This document shows, one piece after another, positions 20,160-32,281 of a stretch of DNA of 64,000 nucleotides (the first letter of the stretch is position 1; the number at the start of each line of letters is the position of its first letter). A model generated the notes under the pieces. That model did no database searches and had not been told where the DNA came from. It worked only from the letters and a program-made list of their open reading frames with translations. Source of the stretch: Ophioderma brevispina. Taxonomy: Eukaryota > Echinodermata > Ophiuroidea > Amphilepidida > Ophiodermatidae. The DNA lies in contig JAMKCH010014257.1 in assembly GCA_023653785.1 (NCBI GenBank), positions 1-64,000 of the forward strand, given 5' to 3'. Position numbers and translations under genes: made by a program.

Positions 20160-23100
20160 TTATAGACTAGACGAGATTCTCAAAAAGATGCTTAATTAAG
20201 ACGACATCATTTTTTTAGTAGAAGCGTTTGCACAAACAACTTTTCTCTCAGACTGATTTTTGTGCTGATTTACGAAAATGCCGGTTGCTTTTGCTGAATT
20301 TTGAGTGCACGGGGTCAAAATGTAAAAAATCAAAATGGGGCCGCCATGCAAACATAGTTTCGTATTTATTTTTTGGTAATTAATGCATTTCTACTTTTTA
20401 AAGTTATCCGACTTACTGCTATATACCATCCACTTGAGCTGAGCATATTTTTCAATAACTTACCCGCATAAGTTCTTTCCCCATAAGCCGAAATTGGAGA
20501 AAATAAAAATGCCGCCAAATAACGACGTATAAATGGAAAAATATATTATTTTTTTTTTTTTTTTTTTTTTTTAAACTTTTAAGTTAGTTTAGAAAAACAC
20601 ATTTGTATCCAGTACTGTATCCAGTGAAAGGAATACTAGACTTGTGGAGGCGATTTCACTAAATCTAAATGCCATGACATTCTATTTCACGTTTCTTATA
20701 ATAAATTTTGTTTATAGTCACCTTTGTAGGCCTAGCTATATGTCATTTCCTTTTTGTTTGCAAAATATAAATTGTAGACTAGAAGGTCTGGACCTTCGAA
20801 ATGCCTTGCAAGACATTTGGAAAGGCCTAACCAGCATCTCCATATAGTGCGATGAGTGAAGGGACGAGTAAAATTAATAAAATGATAGTTACCCTTTCGC
20901 CATTATAATGATTGGTCCTAAACGATCATGTAGAGTTCAGTCAGGTTGTTCTTACAAAACACTTCCCAGAAATGAAATTGGTCTTGCCTTTCGATTAACG
21001 TCATCGTTACCCCCCCCCCCCCCCACTACAGAAAGTCTTGACACTGCACATTGTAGTTAGTATGGACCCTTATACTAAATGTCCGGTAGTTAGTACTCTC
21101 AAATTGTGTGTCACTGTTTTCAATAGGGGCCAATTTAAGGTTACACAAGGTCAAACCTTTAAATGCCCAATCATGTTGAAATGATAACATATGTCCGTCT
21201 ATCATAAGGATTCCCCAAATATGTATAGTTTGTACCATCTATGACCATTGGTTTTGCAGGGGCGCATACTAACTACCAAGGTGTTAAAACCCTGCATGGG
21301 GGAGGGGGGGGGGTGGGGTAAACGAACTCCTTAATAAGGCCCTTGTGATATTCAGCTCATCTAAATAATTAACTCAAATGTTAGTGTGTCACATACGTGG
21401 GCCATGATACAGGTTAGATGTGCCACAATATTAATACGAATGAAGGCATGGAAAAATATTTCTGTAGTCAAATAGGCAACCAAAATATTCCGTCATTGGG
21501 TTCACCTAATAAAAAAAACTTTGAACACTTAATATGCATGCACATGTACACATGAACATTTTGGAGGATAATAGTGCCATAATTGTGAAAAACAAAGGTA
21601 AATCATAGGTAATTCAGTTTTTGAAGAATACAACTAATTAATAAATAAAATGCATGGAAAGCCCTGTTAAATATATAGTAATTTATTTTAGTAAGGCTAA
21701 AAAGTAGCTGAGGATCTCAAGTGGAAAAAAAAACCACAATCAGTATTGGAAAAAACATTTAAATGCGTCGGAAAAGCAACAAAACTCATATTTTGGCAAA
21801 AAACTGGTTATAAAAACTCTTCAAATCTCTGCACTTTCTATATGCTGAGAACTCACGTAATATATCAAAACGGTCATTACACAGATAAGTTTCTTGGGGG
21901 TCAAACGTGAGAAAAATCAAATTAAAGTTAAAAAGAGAAACCAATTTTAATGGGGTATGTGGAATATGGTGGTTGGAATCCACCTAATTGGGAATTATCA
22001 AATTTGTGCTCTAATTAAAAAATGGATAGATGGAATTATCAGAACAATTGGTGTACTATGGAAAAGAATCCTAGAGCATTGGTTTGATCCTTGGGAGACT
22101 TGCATTTCTTTATGAACTAAATTGTAAATCTAAAAATGTGGTAGACAGATTAGTGGTCAAATACTATTTTTTATCAGTGTCTATTAAAATCATGGTAGTT
22201 TCTGCAAAATAAGTGTAAAAATAATATCTCCACCAATGCTATTTCATGGGGTAATGATAATTTAAGACGCAATAGCAGAGTTTTGTTCGTTAGAATGAAT
22301 CAGGCTGGAATGATTTATTTGATGACATTCGCATTGGAAAGATTCCCAATTTAGGGCGGAATTGTGTGAATATATTAAAATGTATGTATAACTGTTTATT
22401 ACACAAGTTGAGTACGTAAGTCATGCAATCCAACCCGTCGTAAAGATGTAGGGGGAACAGAAGGTCAACGTCAATTGCATTCAATGGGGCTGATCTTGTT
22501 TCGCCCATACTTTCTTAAGCAAGCAATGAGAACAACTCAAAAACGATTCCTTATGTGTAATCCAATGAGCCCCACCAATAATTGCACCATTTTTTATCCA
22601 AATCGGAGCAAACTGTAAAATTGACCTCCTGCTACATCTGAAATTGACCCTTTTTATTGATTTTTGCTGTTTTTTCAGCATATAACTTTTGGCTGGACAT
22701 ATTACATCTATACCTTTTCTGAATCCTATGGTTAGACACATACAGGGTATACTTTTCAAATGATTGGATCAATAATCAATTTCAAAAATTTGACCCCTGT
22801 ACAATCTTGTCTTGGCCCCCTCTAAGGCACCACTTGCGGCCTTAAGAATCGCGTTTAGGGGTTCATGTAGACTGTCTAAAGTTATCACTCAAACCTTTTG
22901 TGACTTGAGATGGACAAATGGTATAGCTCCAGGGCTCAATACTCTCTTGTTTTATCCAGTACGAGAAGGAAATCATGTAGTAAAAAACCTTGTAAGTCTT
23001 TGAATGCCTCAAACGGTACTTTCTGGCACAGACGACTAGTATGCCCGCTATATGCAAACAATACTTTTCAGTGATAATATGATGATTTGGTAGCCATTTT

Positions 23101-23778
23101 GGAATTTTTTGATCCCTTTGCACTCAAAGCCAGAAAAGTTAACTGGCAATACCAAAAGAAATTGTCTCCAAACACTCTATAGAAAACAGGTAGTGAAGTG
23201 CTTTTTACAATCCTGGTTAAGACCTATACAATAGGTCTATGGTATTTTAGCGGCCATTTTGATTTGATCAACATTTACCTCCCTTGGCTACAACTTAAGT
23301 GAGAAGTTGATAATAATATACTCAACAATTGAGTACTCAACTTTAAGAGACAGTATGTTTAATAACACTGAATTATGGTGGATTGTACGTCTAAAATTAA
23401 GTTGTTAAGTTTGTATGATATTTGGGGCCATCTTGCTTGTGTCCAAGTTGTGATACCAATTAGGCTAGGATTTTATGATATAATTAATGTAAATATACCC
23501 CCCCCCACAGTGCCAAAGTCTGTGTAGAAGAGTTAAGTTTAATGTCTGTAAACTGTGGAAAATACGGAATTTATATCTTTGACATAATTTTAGTGGGATT
23601 ATTGGCGGCCATTTTAAAATTTCTTTGATTTTGACACGTTTGCACTCAAAATACAGCAAAGCAACCGGCATTTTCCGTGATCAGCATAAAAAATCAGTCT
23701 AGAAAAAATGTTGCAAAATGCTTCTACTAAAAAATGCCTCATGAAGTGTCTTTTCATGGAATGTCGTCTTGTCTATAA
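20160..23778. mobile_element. Composite inverted-repeat element with nested foldback
   Basis: The left end TTATAGACTAGACGAGA and the reverse complement of the right end (TTATAGACAAGACGACATTC) begin inverted repeats of roughly 190 bases. These share TTTTTTAGTAGAAGC, AGACTGATTTTT, AATGCCGGTTGCTTTTGCTG and TTTTGAGTGCA. The 3.6 kb between them holds a separate foldback family member (21119-22823), a T-run at 20549-20572, C- and G-runs (21010-21023, 21300-21316) and further GCGGCCATTTT repeats (about 23090, 23250, 23608). Two opposite copies of one dispersed repeat would look the same. Confidence 0.55.
21119..22823. mobile_element. Foldback element, member 2 (larger interior)
   Basis: The left arm (AATCATGTTGAAATGATAAC, ATAAGGATTCCCCAAATATG, TATAGTTTGTACCATCTATG) and right arm (22465-22823, with TATACTTTTCAAATGATTGG, ATACCTTTTCTGAATCCTA and TTTGACCCCTGTACAA) match the two arms of the near-palindrome at 36937-37620. 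Here about 1.2 kb of AT-rich, non-coding sequence separates them. Confidence 0.55.
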
Positions 23779-23920
23779 AAAGATTTGAGTTTGAATATGA
23801 ATAAACATGCAGGGATCTAAAAACAATAACTTTATCTCATTCATTACTTTGTGTTCTCATTGTGCTTTATGACTGTGAACTAAATTGTTTTTTAGTAAAA
23901 TGTTACTCTTTTTGTGATTA

Positions 23921-24101
23921 GGGATTCAAACATGTTACAGCGTGTTCATCAGAAATATACAACAACGATGCATCCATGCGTCCGCATATTTTTATCCCAC
24001 GAGGGCGACTTTAGCCGCCCGAGCGGGATAAAAATACGCGGACGCATCGGATGCAGAGTTGTTGATTTCTGATGAACCACTCTGTAACATGTTTGAATCC
24101 C
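23921..24101. mobile_element. Near-perfect hairpin element, 181 bases
   Basis: GGGATTCAAACATGTTACAG at the left is matched by CTGTAACATGTTTGAATCCC at the right. The arms continue through GTTCATCAGAAAT, GTTGTTG and GCGTCCGC..ATTTTTATCCC to a centre at GAGGGCGACTTTAGCCGCCC. The arms are about 85 bases with few mismatches. It is non-coding, with the form of a fully palindromic MITE. Confidence 0.75.
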
Positions 24102-25076
24102 TTTCAACAACGAAAATCCTTGTGAAAACTAATTAATATCGTGTATAGAAACACAATTATTCTCACTCCAGTACTACAATGTTCCCAGTTCGACAGACAT
24201 CTTTCCTCGTAAATATATTTTAGCAAAATCTAAAGCAAAACGGTAGTTTTGGCATGCTTGTTGCTTTGCAGTTTTCACCTGGTGCCCTTGCGCGTACTCT
24301 TTAGAACTTGCGAGTTCTAAACGTGACGAACAGTGCGTCGAACAGTGCGTCGCAGTGCGTACCGCGTAAACGCACTTCCGTGCACACTGCGCCGGGCGTG
24401 ACGCGCTAATTTGCATATCAACTGTGGGTTGATAACGAATCAACAACGGTACGCTCCTGTACAAGGGATACGGTGAGTTGTTGAATTATTGATCTTATTC
24501 TGTTTTAGAAAATAATATACAAAAACACCATAACATTAAATTTACACAGAAAACATACAAAACAACACATGGAACAGGATAAGATGTAATATAAGAATAC
24601 TATACGTTTGATTTGAACCAGGATGACTCATTAAAAGCCATATTTCAGGTCTTTTTGAGATACCGCACAAAATCAAATAGTGGAGAAAATGCAAATTAAA
24701 AAAAAGTAAAGACAAAACAATTTTAGACATTAATCTTTCAGATCAATGTGGTCATTTATTTTTAAATTGAAAACCTACACCAAAGCCAACAAAATGTATG
24801 TACCAACATATGCCTAGACTATGACGGGGGAGAAGGCCAAACATACTTAGTTTTTATATCAATGGATAGCTATGATACTCATCTTTCCATTTATACAATG
24901 AGTACCAGCATACCCAGTAATACATCGAAATGGCGTCACAAAGTTAGCGTGGCAGCAAGACTGTCAATTTCCATATGGAATAGATGAAAATTCAATTTTT
25001 CACCAAAAGGTTATAAATATTATTTTTTTATCTATAACATTTGACATTTTGCTGGGCAGAACCCAATATAGCTACC

Positions 25077-25244
25077 CTGTTAAAAATGTTCTAAAAACGT
25101 CGTTTTGACTGTCAGACGGGACTCGAAGCGTGCAAATAACTGTAAAAAGGGACTCGTAATGCGCACATAACGGTAAAAACGTCGTTTTTAACTGTTGTGA
25201 GTCCCAGCTGCCAACGCCGTTGTTTTAATGCACATTTTTAACAG
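25077..25244. mobile_element. Small MITE with CTGTTAAAAATGT ends
   Basis: CTGTTAAAAATGT at the left and ACATTTTTAACAG at the right are perfect 13-base inverted repeats. Internal ACGTCGTTTT blocks also occur in both orientations. The 168-base interior is non-coding. Confidence 0.65.
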
Positions 25245-25460
25245 TGTGTATGCAGTCAATTTAAGGGACGGCTCTATATAAAACAGGATTTATGGGAAGA
25301 ATTCCGATCTTAATATAAGATTTTCATGCGTTTTGTTTTGTCTAAATGATAAATAAATGACTACTCCGGATGACTACTTTACATAAACAGAGCGTTTTAA
25401 TGCCATAAAATTGTTCTCGAGCCAGTCAAATTGCAAAATATTAATTTTACACTTTACATT

Positions 25461-25803
25461 TTAAAGGGACATTTCGTGATCCACAGCCTCGTTCCCCTGA
25501 CTTACCTAAAAAAAGTTGAGATTTTCATATCATCTGAATCGTTAACATTAGTAATCCATGTGTGCCAAATCGTACATGCAAATTAGGTCGTGTCTGTAAG
25601 AAATTCAAAATTTTGTATTTTCTGTCTGTAAATGGACAGAAATTATAGCACAGTGGCCTATGGGACTGTGGGAAACGAGCATTTGTTCACAACACAAAAC
25701 CGTAAAGTCGGGATTACCTAAAAAGTTTTGAATAAGTTTTTCTCAAGGATATCTAATGAACAATGAATAAAACAGGTGTTGTAATCACGAAATGCACCTT
25801 TAA
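25461..25803. mobile_element. TTAA-flanked MITE (piggyBac-like), family 2
   Basis: TTAA then AGGGACATTTCGTGATC at the left; GTAATCACGAAATGCACCT then TTAA at the right. The ends are imperfect inverted repeats and the flanking TTAA matches piggyBac target choice. The end sequence differs from the family at 12616-12950. Non-coding interior. Confidence 0.75.
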
Positions 25804-26439
25804 TTTTGACATGACGTCATAGTGGGCATGTTTGTATATATTTTCATTCCAATGGAAAGATGAAACTCAAAGCTATTTATAATACCCCGTTAGGTTATAC
25901 ACCACTAACCTGGCTGCCGTAAGGATCAAAAATCTTGGGTGGACTACTTTCTTGCATGGCATCTGGAAAAAGTGCTTTAAAATGTCTGAAAGTGCACTAG
26001 TTATATTAAGAAAGTGATGAAATTTCATGATTGACATGGTAGACTGGTATGTTTTCTCAAACTAAGCGGCATTTGGACAGTGGATTTGAGGAAATTTACT
26101 CCGCGGTCATCAATTTCACATCGATTTGCAAATTACTAGCTTTGGCGACTTTAGAGAATCTTGGGTTGCCGGTCTGACATCGGGCAAGTTTGGTGATTCG
26201 TAACTAAAAATTTTTCTGGTCATCATATGTTCAAAATTTGTCTATTTGGTGATTTCAGCTTGTACTTTGGGGGTGATGTTGTTTGTTGTTGTAATTCCTC
26301 TGTGAGAGTTTTAAATGTGAAAGAAACATGCTCAAAGTTGCCATTTTTCCCATAGACTACTGTGTATAAGTGAGTTAGTGGTGTGTAACCGTAATAGATC
26401 ACTGTAGTAACACTTATATCACAAAATCACTTATTATTA

Positions 26440-28990
26440 AACAATATTTCAAGCTTACTCGCAATGTTAAAATGCTAACAATCTCAAATAGAAGAGAAAA
26501 AAGTTTGCCTTTCTGGAAAAAAATATTCTACAAACGCTTTCAAAATGCTATTATTTCTAGCCTCAATAACTAAATTATGTTATGGTGGATCCCAAAACAT
26601 TGCGTAACATGCGTAAACAATGTTTAAAGCTTACTCGCAATGTCAAAATGCTAAAAATCTCAAATAAAAGAGAAAAAAAAAGTTTGTTGCTTTTCTGGAA
26701 AATATTCTACTAACACTTTCAAAATGCTATTATTTCTAGCCTCAATAACTAATAATGTTATGGTGGGTCCCAAAATATTGTGTAACATATCAGCACCCCT
26801 TAAACCAACGTGCTATAATTATGCGACAACACACATATTCGAACAAATATTTTGTGGTTATATCACCTGTTGCAAGTAAATGGACAAGTAGACCAAAACG
26901 ACCAATGACGTACATCATTTTAAACTCATGTGACCTTTGACCTAGATAACTGGTCTACATTTGGTGGATTCCAAACAATTTGTATATGATATTGGGAAAT
27001 AAAGTTTTTATTTGATTTGATTTGAATTTCGAGTCCAATTGTCTAACGTCTAATTGCGGGGTTTTTTTTCAGGGAACCTTTTAATCCCTCGCCTCTATTT
27101 GGATATGATTAGCCTGGGTACATACACAACGAGCTTACCTGCGAAATATTAAAAAACATGTTTATTACCTTAACTATGAATACACAAGTGTGTTAACATA
27201 AAAAAAACAAGCTATAATACAAGAAACAGCTAAAAAAATATATGCTACTAGCTGAATTGAATGATGTTTACCATACACGGACTACCAACCTAATTTCTAT
27301 ATAAACGAATGTGCCTGATAGCTTTCATTTAAAATACCCAAATATTATTTTTAAACGATTATATCAAAATCAAAATTCATCGACTACTAATGCTTTAAAA
27401 TGGTGTTATTTCTAGCCTCAACAACTCAATTATGTTATGGTGGATTCCAAAACATCGTGTAACTCCCTATAAACCAACGTGCTATAATTAAGCTACAACA
27501 CACAGCTTCGAACAAATATTCTGTGGTTATATCTCCTTTTGCAAGTAAACGGACAAGTAGACCAAAACGACAATGACGTACATCATGTTTTAACTGATTC
27601 GACCTTTGGACCTAATAACTGGTCTACAATTGGTGGATTCCACATTTTGTAATGATATGGGAATAAAGTTTTTATTTGATTTGATTTTCGAGTCTAATTG
27701 TCTAACGTCTAATTGCGGGGTTTTTTTTCAGGGAACCCCTACTTTTAATCCCTCCCTCTATTTGGATATGATTAGCCCGTTACATACACAACGAGCTTAC
27801 CTGCGAAATATTGAAAACATGTTTATTACCTTAACTATAATTACCCAGTGGGTGTTAACATAACAAAAACATGTGCGTATCATACAGAAACAGCTAAAAA
27901 TATAGCTACTAGCTGAATTGAAATGATGTGTGGTACCATACACGGACTACCAACCTAATTTCTATATAAACGAATGTGCCTGATAGCTTTCATTTACAAT
28001 ACCCAAATATTATTTTTAAGATTATATAAATCAAAATTCATCGACACTAAATGCTTTAAAATGGTGTTATTTCTCCTCAACAACTCAATTATGTTAATGG
28101 TGGATTTTCCACACTCGTGTAACCCCTTAAACCAACGTGCTATAATTAAGCTACAACACACAGCTTCGAACAAAATTCTGTGTTATATCATCCTTTTTGC
28201 AAGTAAACGGACAAGTATAGAAGAACAAAAAATACATCGGCCTCCTCGACGCGCTTGTGTCGCCTGTCGTCGCGGTTTGTGAATGATAGGCCTCATATGA
28301 CCTTGACCTTGAAATGTGATCTTTGACCTCATAAGCAAACGAGGGTTTGTATGCAATCTCCATAAATTAAGTTTAATTTCAATTGAACTTCAACTTTTCA
28401 ATTGAGGTCAATTTTACATTTTCAGCCTATCTTACAACTTGACCTCACGTGACCTTTGACCTTGGTATGTGACCTTTGACCTCATCAACAAATGGGGGAT
28501 CCCATGTTGCATGTCCCATTAAAAAATTCAGATATTACAGGCAAATGTTAACCCTTTTTCACGACAACAACAACAGACATCAACAACAGACATCAACAAC
28601 AGTGGACAAAGCGATCCCTAAGTGTCTTCCTGCTGTAAGGCAGGTGACACAAAAACGACCAATGACGTACATTATTTTAAACTCATGTGACCTTTGACCT
28701 AGATAAATGGTCTGCATTTGGTGGATTCCGAAGATTTTGTATGTGATATTGGGAAATAAAGTTTTTATTTGGTTTGATTTGAATTTCGAGCCTAATTGCC
28801 TAACTTCTAAATGCGTTTCTTTCAGTGAACTTTTTAATCCCTCGCCTCTATTTGGATATGATTAGCCTGGGTCCATACACAACGAGCTTACCCGCGAAAT
28901 ATTAAAAAACATGTTTATTACCTTAACTATGAATACACAAGTGTATCAACTCAGAAAAACAAGATATTATAAAAACCACTACAAATGATA
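26440..28990 (+). repeat. Tandem array with units of about 0.67 kb
   Basis: Blocks recur at about 26716, 27396 and 28058 (GCTATTATTTCTAGCCTCAA / GGTGTTATTTCTAGCCTCAA), giving periods near 680 and 660 bases. A partial unit continues from 28640 to 28990. Each unit holds ACCAACGTGCTATAATTA, CGGACAAGTAGACCAAAACG, AAATAAAGTTTTTATTTGAT and CATACACAACGAGCTTACC. The 5' edge (26440-26755) has a nested duplication of about 177 bases. Differences among units are mostly small indels. No conserved open frame spans the units. Confidence 0.75.
28283..28490. promoter_or_regulatory. Cluster of TGACCTTTGACCT direct repeats (DR1-like)
   Basis: Perfect TGACCTTTGACCT occurs at 28450-28462 and 28470-28482, with near-matches at 28285-28325; further perfect copies lie at 26931-26943 and 28688-28700. 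The reverse complement, AGGTCAAAGGTCA, is the consensus DR1 site for RXR-, HNF4- and PPAR-type nuclear receptors. Because the motif travels in a tandem repeat, function is not implied. Confidence 0.35.
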
Positions 28991-29269
28991 TGTTACCAGC
29001 TGAATTGAACAAAATATATAGTATTACAGTTGTCCCAATAAAAGTTGTTGAAGCAGGTAACTTTCAATCTCTCAAAAAATCTTACTTGAGTATTTCATCT
29101 TACAACACGGAACATATTACACATCTCCTTGTCTATAATTCGTGCAAATGCCTCGGCAACCCTCCCATGGTACCAGAGAAAACATATTTTACTATATAAG
29201 GCTATTGTTTTCACAAAGGCATATTCCAATGGGTAATTTTTTATTGAAGATTTGAAGGTAGGATAAGTG

Positions 29270-29711
29270 CATCAGAAATAGTTAGTGGCTGTATCATGTG
29301 CGTTGATAAAATGATAACCTCAACACTTAACAGGGATATGATATTAAAAAAAAACCACAGTGCTGACTCGACAAATAGGTACCACAAGACGGTCCTTAAA
29401 AAGACAATTTCTGCATATTTCGGGCACCAATTTGAAATGAAACAACAAATTGAGTTTGTAACACTATATTGCAATGGAATCTTGCAAGGCATCAATCATA
29501 ATGATCAACCTTTATGTGAAACAAAAGACATTCAGTTCATGTTACATTTTCTGATACATCTGGTAGATTTGAAGTTTTTTTTTAGAAAATGCATTGCATG
29601 AACACCAAGCTTCAGTGGTTACCATACTTCCTTTTAAAGGGAACTTCTTATCTAGTGCAAAGGCCAAATCACTATTGTGTAGTAATATCTGTCATACATG
29701 ACTGTACAAAG

Positions 29712-29763
<52 letters not shown>

Positions 29764-29807
29764 TTTTTTTTTATTTTTTCTTTCCCTTTTTTTTTTTTTC
29801 TCCTTTT

Positions 29808-29880
<73 letters not shown>

Positions 29881-29894
29881 CTTCTTTTTTTTTT

Positions 29895-29930
<36 letters not shown>

Positions 29931-30395
29931 ACTTTTTAGAATGTATTAAATCACATATGAAATATTAATCTGCTATGAAATAGTTCCATGCTATCAGTGT
30001 TAAAAATACATACAAACAAGTAATTCTGTACCACAATCTATATGATAGATTGGAGTATTATTTTGGATAAAATGGCTATAGAAGTCATTCAACAGTTTAA
30101 TTAAGCAAATTTTGCAATCTGACAAAAACAATCAGGAAAAATGTTACATAGCTACCTTTAGGTTAGGGACTAGTCTCATTAGTGCAAGCAGAGAAGGTCA
30201 CATCACTAGTGGTGCAAGTAGGGTATGTATATCACTGACCTGGCCTTGCATGGAAATATGACTCTTGAACTCAACAGCACGGTATCAGTAACAGCTAGAA
30301 GTGTCAACAATGAATAGGCTGTATACACACAATAAGAACTGCGTACCACTGCATGAGGGTTTGGTCAATTTCAGGATTATCTTTTGCTCTGGCAG
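29270..30395. mobile_element. Dispersed element, copy 2, with long poly-T
   Basis: This matches 16602-17404 on both sides of a poly-T tract (shared: AAAGACATTCAGTT, AAAGGGAACTTCTTATC, GTGTAGTAA; then TTTAGGTTAGG, GGTGCAAGTAGGGTATGT, GCATGAGGGTTT). No protein is recognised. The poly-T open frames are artefacts. Confidence 0.6.
29717..29926 (+). repeat. Poly-T tract, about 210 bases
   Basis: The tract is nearly pure T with a few A, C and G interruptions, inside a dispersed element whose other copy (about 16925) lacks it. It could be a retroposed poly(A) in reverse, slippage expansion or an assembly artefact. Confidence 0.85.
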
Positions 30396-30432
30396 AAGAA
30401 TAATACATTACAGGTTTAGAAAAACAGGGCGT

Positions 30433-30600
30433 GGTGCTATGCATATGCGGAAGAAAAAACAGAGAGAGCGCACATGCCCAGCTGCTGTTCGGGAATGTGA
30501 CCGCATAAGTCCAAAGTACACTCGATCGATATCGGTCACATTCCTGAACACAGCTGGCATGGCGCTCTCCTGTAGTACCGCATCTGCATAAGCATGCACC
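30433..30600. mobile_element. Hairpin element, about 168 bases
   Basis: The left arm contains GGTGCTATGCATATGCGG, GAGAGCGCACATGCCCAGCTG and GGGAATGTGACCG. The right arm contains CGGTCACATTCCTGAACA, CAGCTGGCATGGCGCTCTC and ATAAGCATGCACC. The centre is around 30515. Arms of about 75 bases pair with scattered mismatches. Non-coding. Confidence 0.7.
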
Positions 30601-31964
30601 GGTTCCGAAACCTCATAATTTAAATAAACAAGATATTCCAGGTGTAACACGTGATTTTTTAAGGAAAGCAAGGCTATCTTCTAACTAAGACCAAATTGAA
30701 CGTATTAAAATTGATCTATAAACAATAGGTATGCTTCCCTATTTTTTTTCATTGCAATGAAGGAAATATCTCTCCAATGCGGATTTATAAAATTTAAAGA
30801 CTCAAGAAAAAATATTATGTGACGTTTATTCCAATGTTGGTCTGTGTAAAAGATATCCGTGCAAAGGAAAGCACTGTCATGTCATTAAGCATTTAATATA
30901 TTGGAAATTGAATTTTGATGGTGATATCCAAACAAGAGAGTGCCACATTATTGCAAGTTAAACATTTCATTAAAATTCTACTATTATCATGCAACAATGG
31001 ACAAAAGGGTTTGAAATGAAATAGGCATACGGCAAAATTGAATTTGTGCATATCATGATTGTTTAGCATATGTAAGCAAGGCAGCACAGTCATTATACTT
31101 GTTGTGCCCACGAGTGGTAGCATAGCATATAGTTTTAGTGTTTCTTTTGCTCATTGCCATAAATAAATGTATAAATATCAACAATATTCAGTAGCATTTT
31201 GTTGTTAGATATTACAATAGTGTCGTGAATACAGCAAATGTATCCAATGTGTCAGAAATTGCTTCACCAGGCTCCGAAATTGGTTAGATGACTTAAATCC
31301 CATGGAATGGGTGAAAACAGATAGCCCTTAATAATCTCCTATATCTCTTGTTTGTATGGGCGATTGTTATGGCCTTCGCACTGAATTACACACACGGGAA
31401 TAATTAATATGCTTCGCGAAGATGAAATATTCAAACTAGGTTTAAGAAATGGAAGTATATATCTGCTTGTACAACTTTTGTTTATTGGGAAACCCTATTT
31501 GAAGAGCTTTCAATACATTTCAGCCATCGAAGACGATAAAAACGGAGACCACTTGACTGATACAAAGTCGAACAAACTAAAGCATAGCAAAGCAATATCG
31601 GTATTTGTATACTTTAAAATGTCACATCATATTCCACAAATATCGACAAGCAAACCTATACTGCTTAATCTCATCCACTTCTAAACACCCAATCATTCGA
31701 AATCAATGCAAACTCCTCTGAAATTAAAACTCGGTTATCTCATAATACATGTAATACCAATGTAATCTTCTATATCTCGTGATCACTAAAAGGCATTGTT
31801 TTCTTTCAAGATGGCGGCCATTTCGAATTTGCGTGTCTCACGCATATATCTTGGAAAATCCTGTAGAGTTCGCTCAGAATAATATTAATTAGTAGGCCAT
31901 AAGGAGTATGTGCAACATTGGTTGATTCTGTCTGCCATGTAACGGTAACTTCACTAAGCAGTCA
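30601..31964. other. No gene recognised
   Basis: AT-rich sequence without a supportable exon or repeat end. A short CAAGATGGCGGCCATTT motif near 31809 recalls the GCGGCCATTTT motifs at 23.1-23.6 kb. If the ZU5-Death gene has a long 3' untranslated region it would extend leftward into this stretch. Confidence 0.4.
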
Positions 31965-32241
31965 CAGGCCCGTAGCCAGGATTCTTTTAGGGGAGGGGCG
32001 ATTTTTTTAAAGGGGACTTTTCGCAAAATTTGTAAGGGTAGGGGGCGAATTTGGCAAAAGTGGACATTTTTAACCAAAATGTTAACCTTTTTCTAGACAA
32101 AAAACATAAAACACCCTAATTTTGCCTCTTTTCCGCCTTTTCAGCTCCTTTGAGCATGTTTAGGGTTTTGGAAGCTTTTGAAAAATTGGAAATTGGGTAG
32201 GGGCGTCCGCCCCCAACGCCCCTCCCCTGGTTACGGGCCTG
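31965..32241. mobile_element. hAT-like MITE directly after the Death-domain stop
   Basis: CAGGCCCGTAGCCAGGA at the left and CCTGGTTACGGGCCTG at the right are inverted ends. They match the element at 59838-60145, which has a clear 8-base duplication. No matching duplication is evident here. The interior has G- and C-rich ends. It starts about 40 bases beyond the stop codon of the ZU5-Death gene, so it probably lies in its 3' untranslated region. Confidence 0.65.
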
Positions 32242-32281
32242 CATTCATGCTATTTGATTAAAAGTGCCACTCAGTCACTCA

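Noticed and set aside
22290..23123. Several minus-strand open frames of 60-92 codons
   Set aside because: They fall within the right arm and flank of a foldback element and have no domain.
29589..29939. Long phenylalanine-rich open frames
   Set aside because: They are translations of the poly-T tract and have no protein-like composition.
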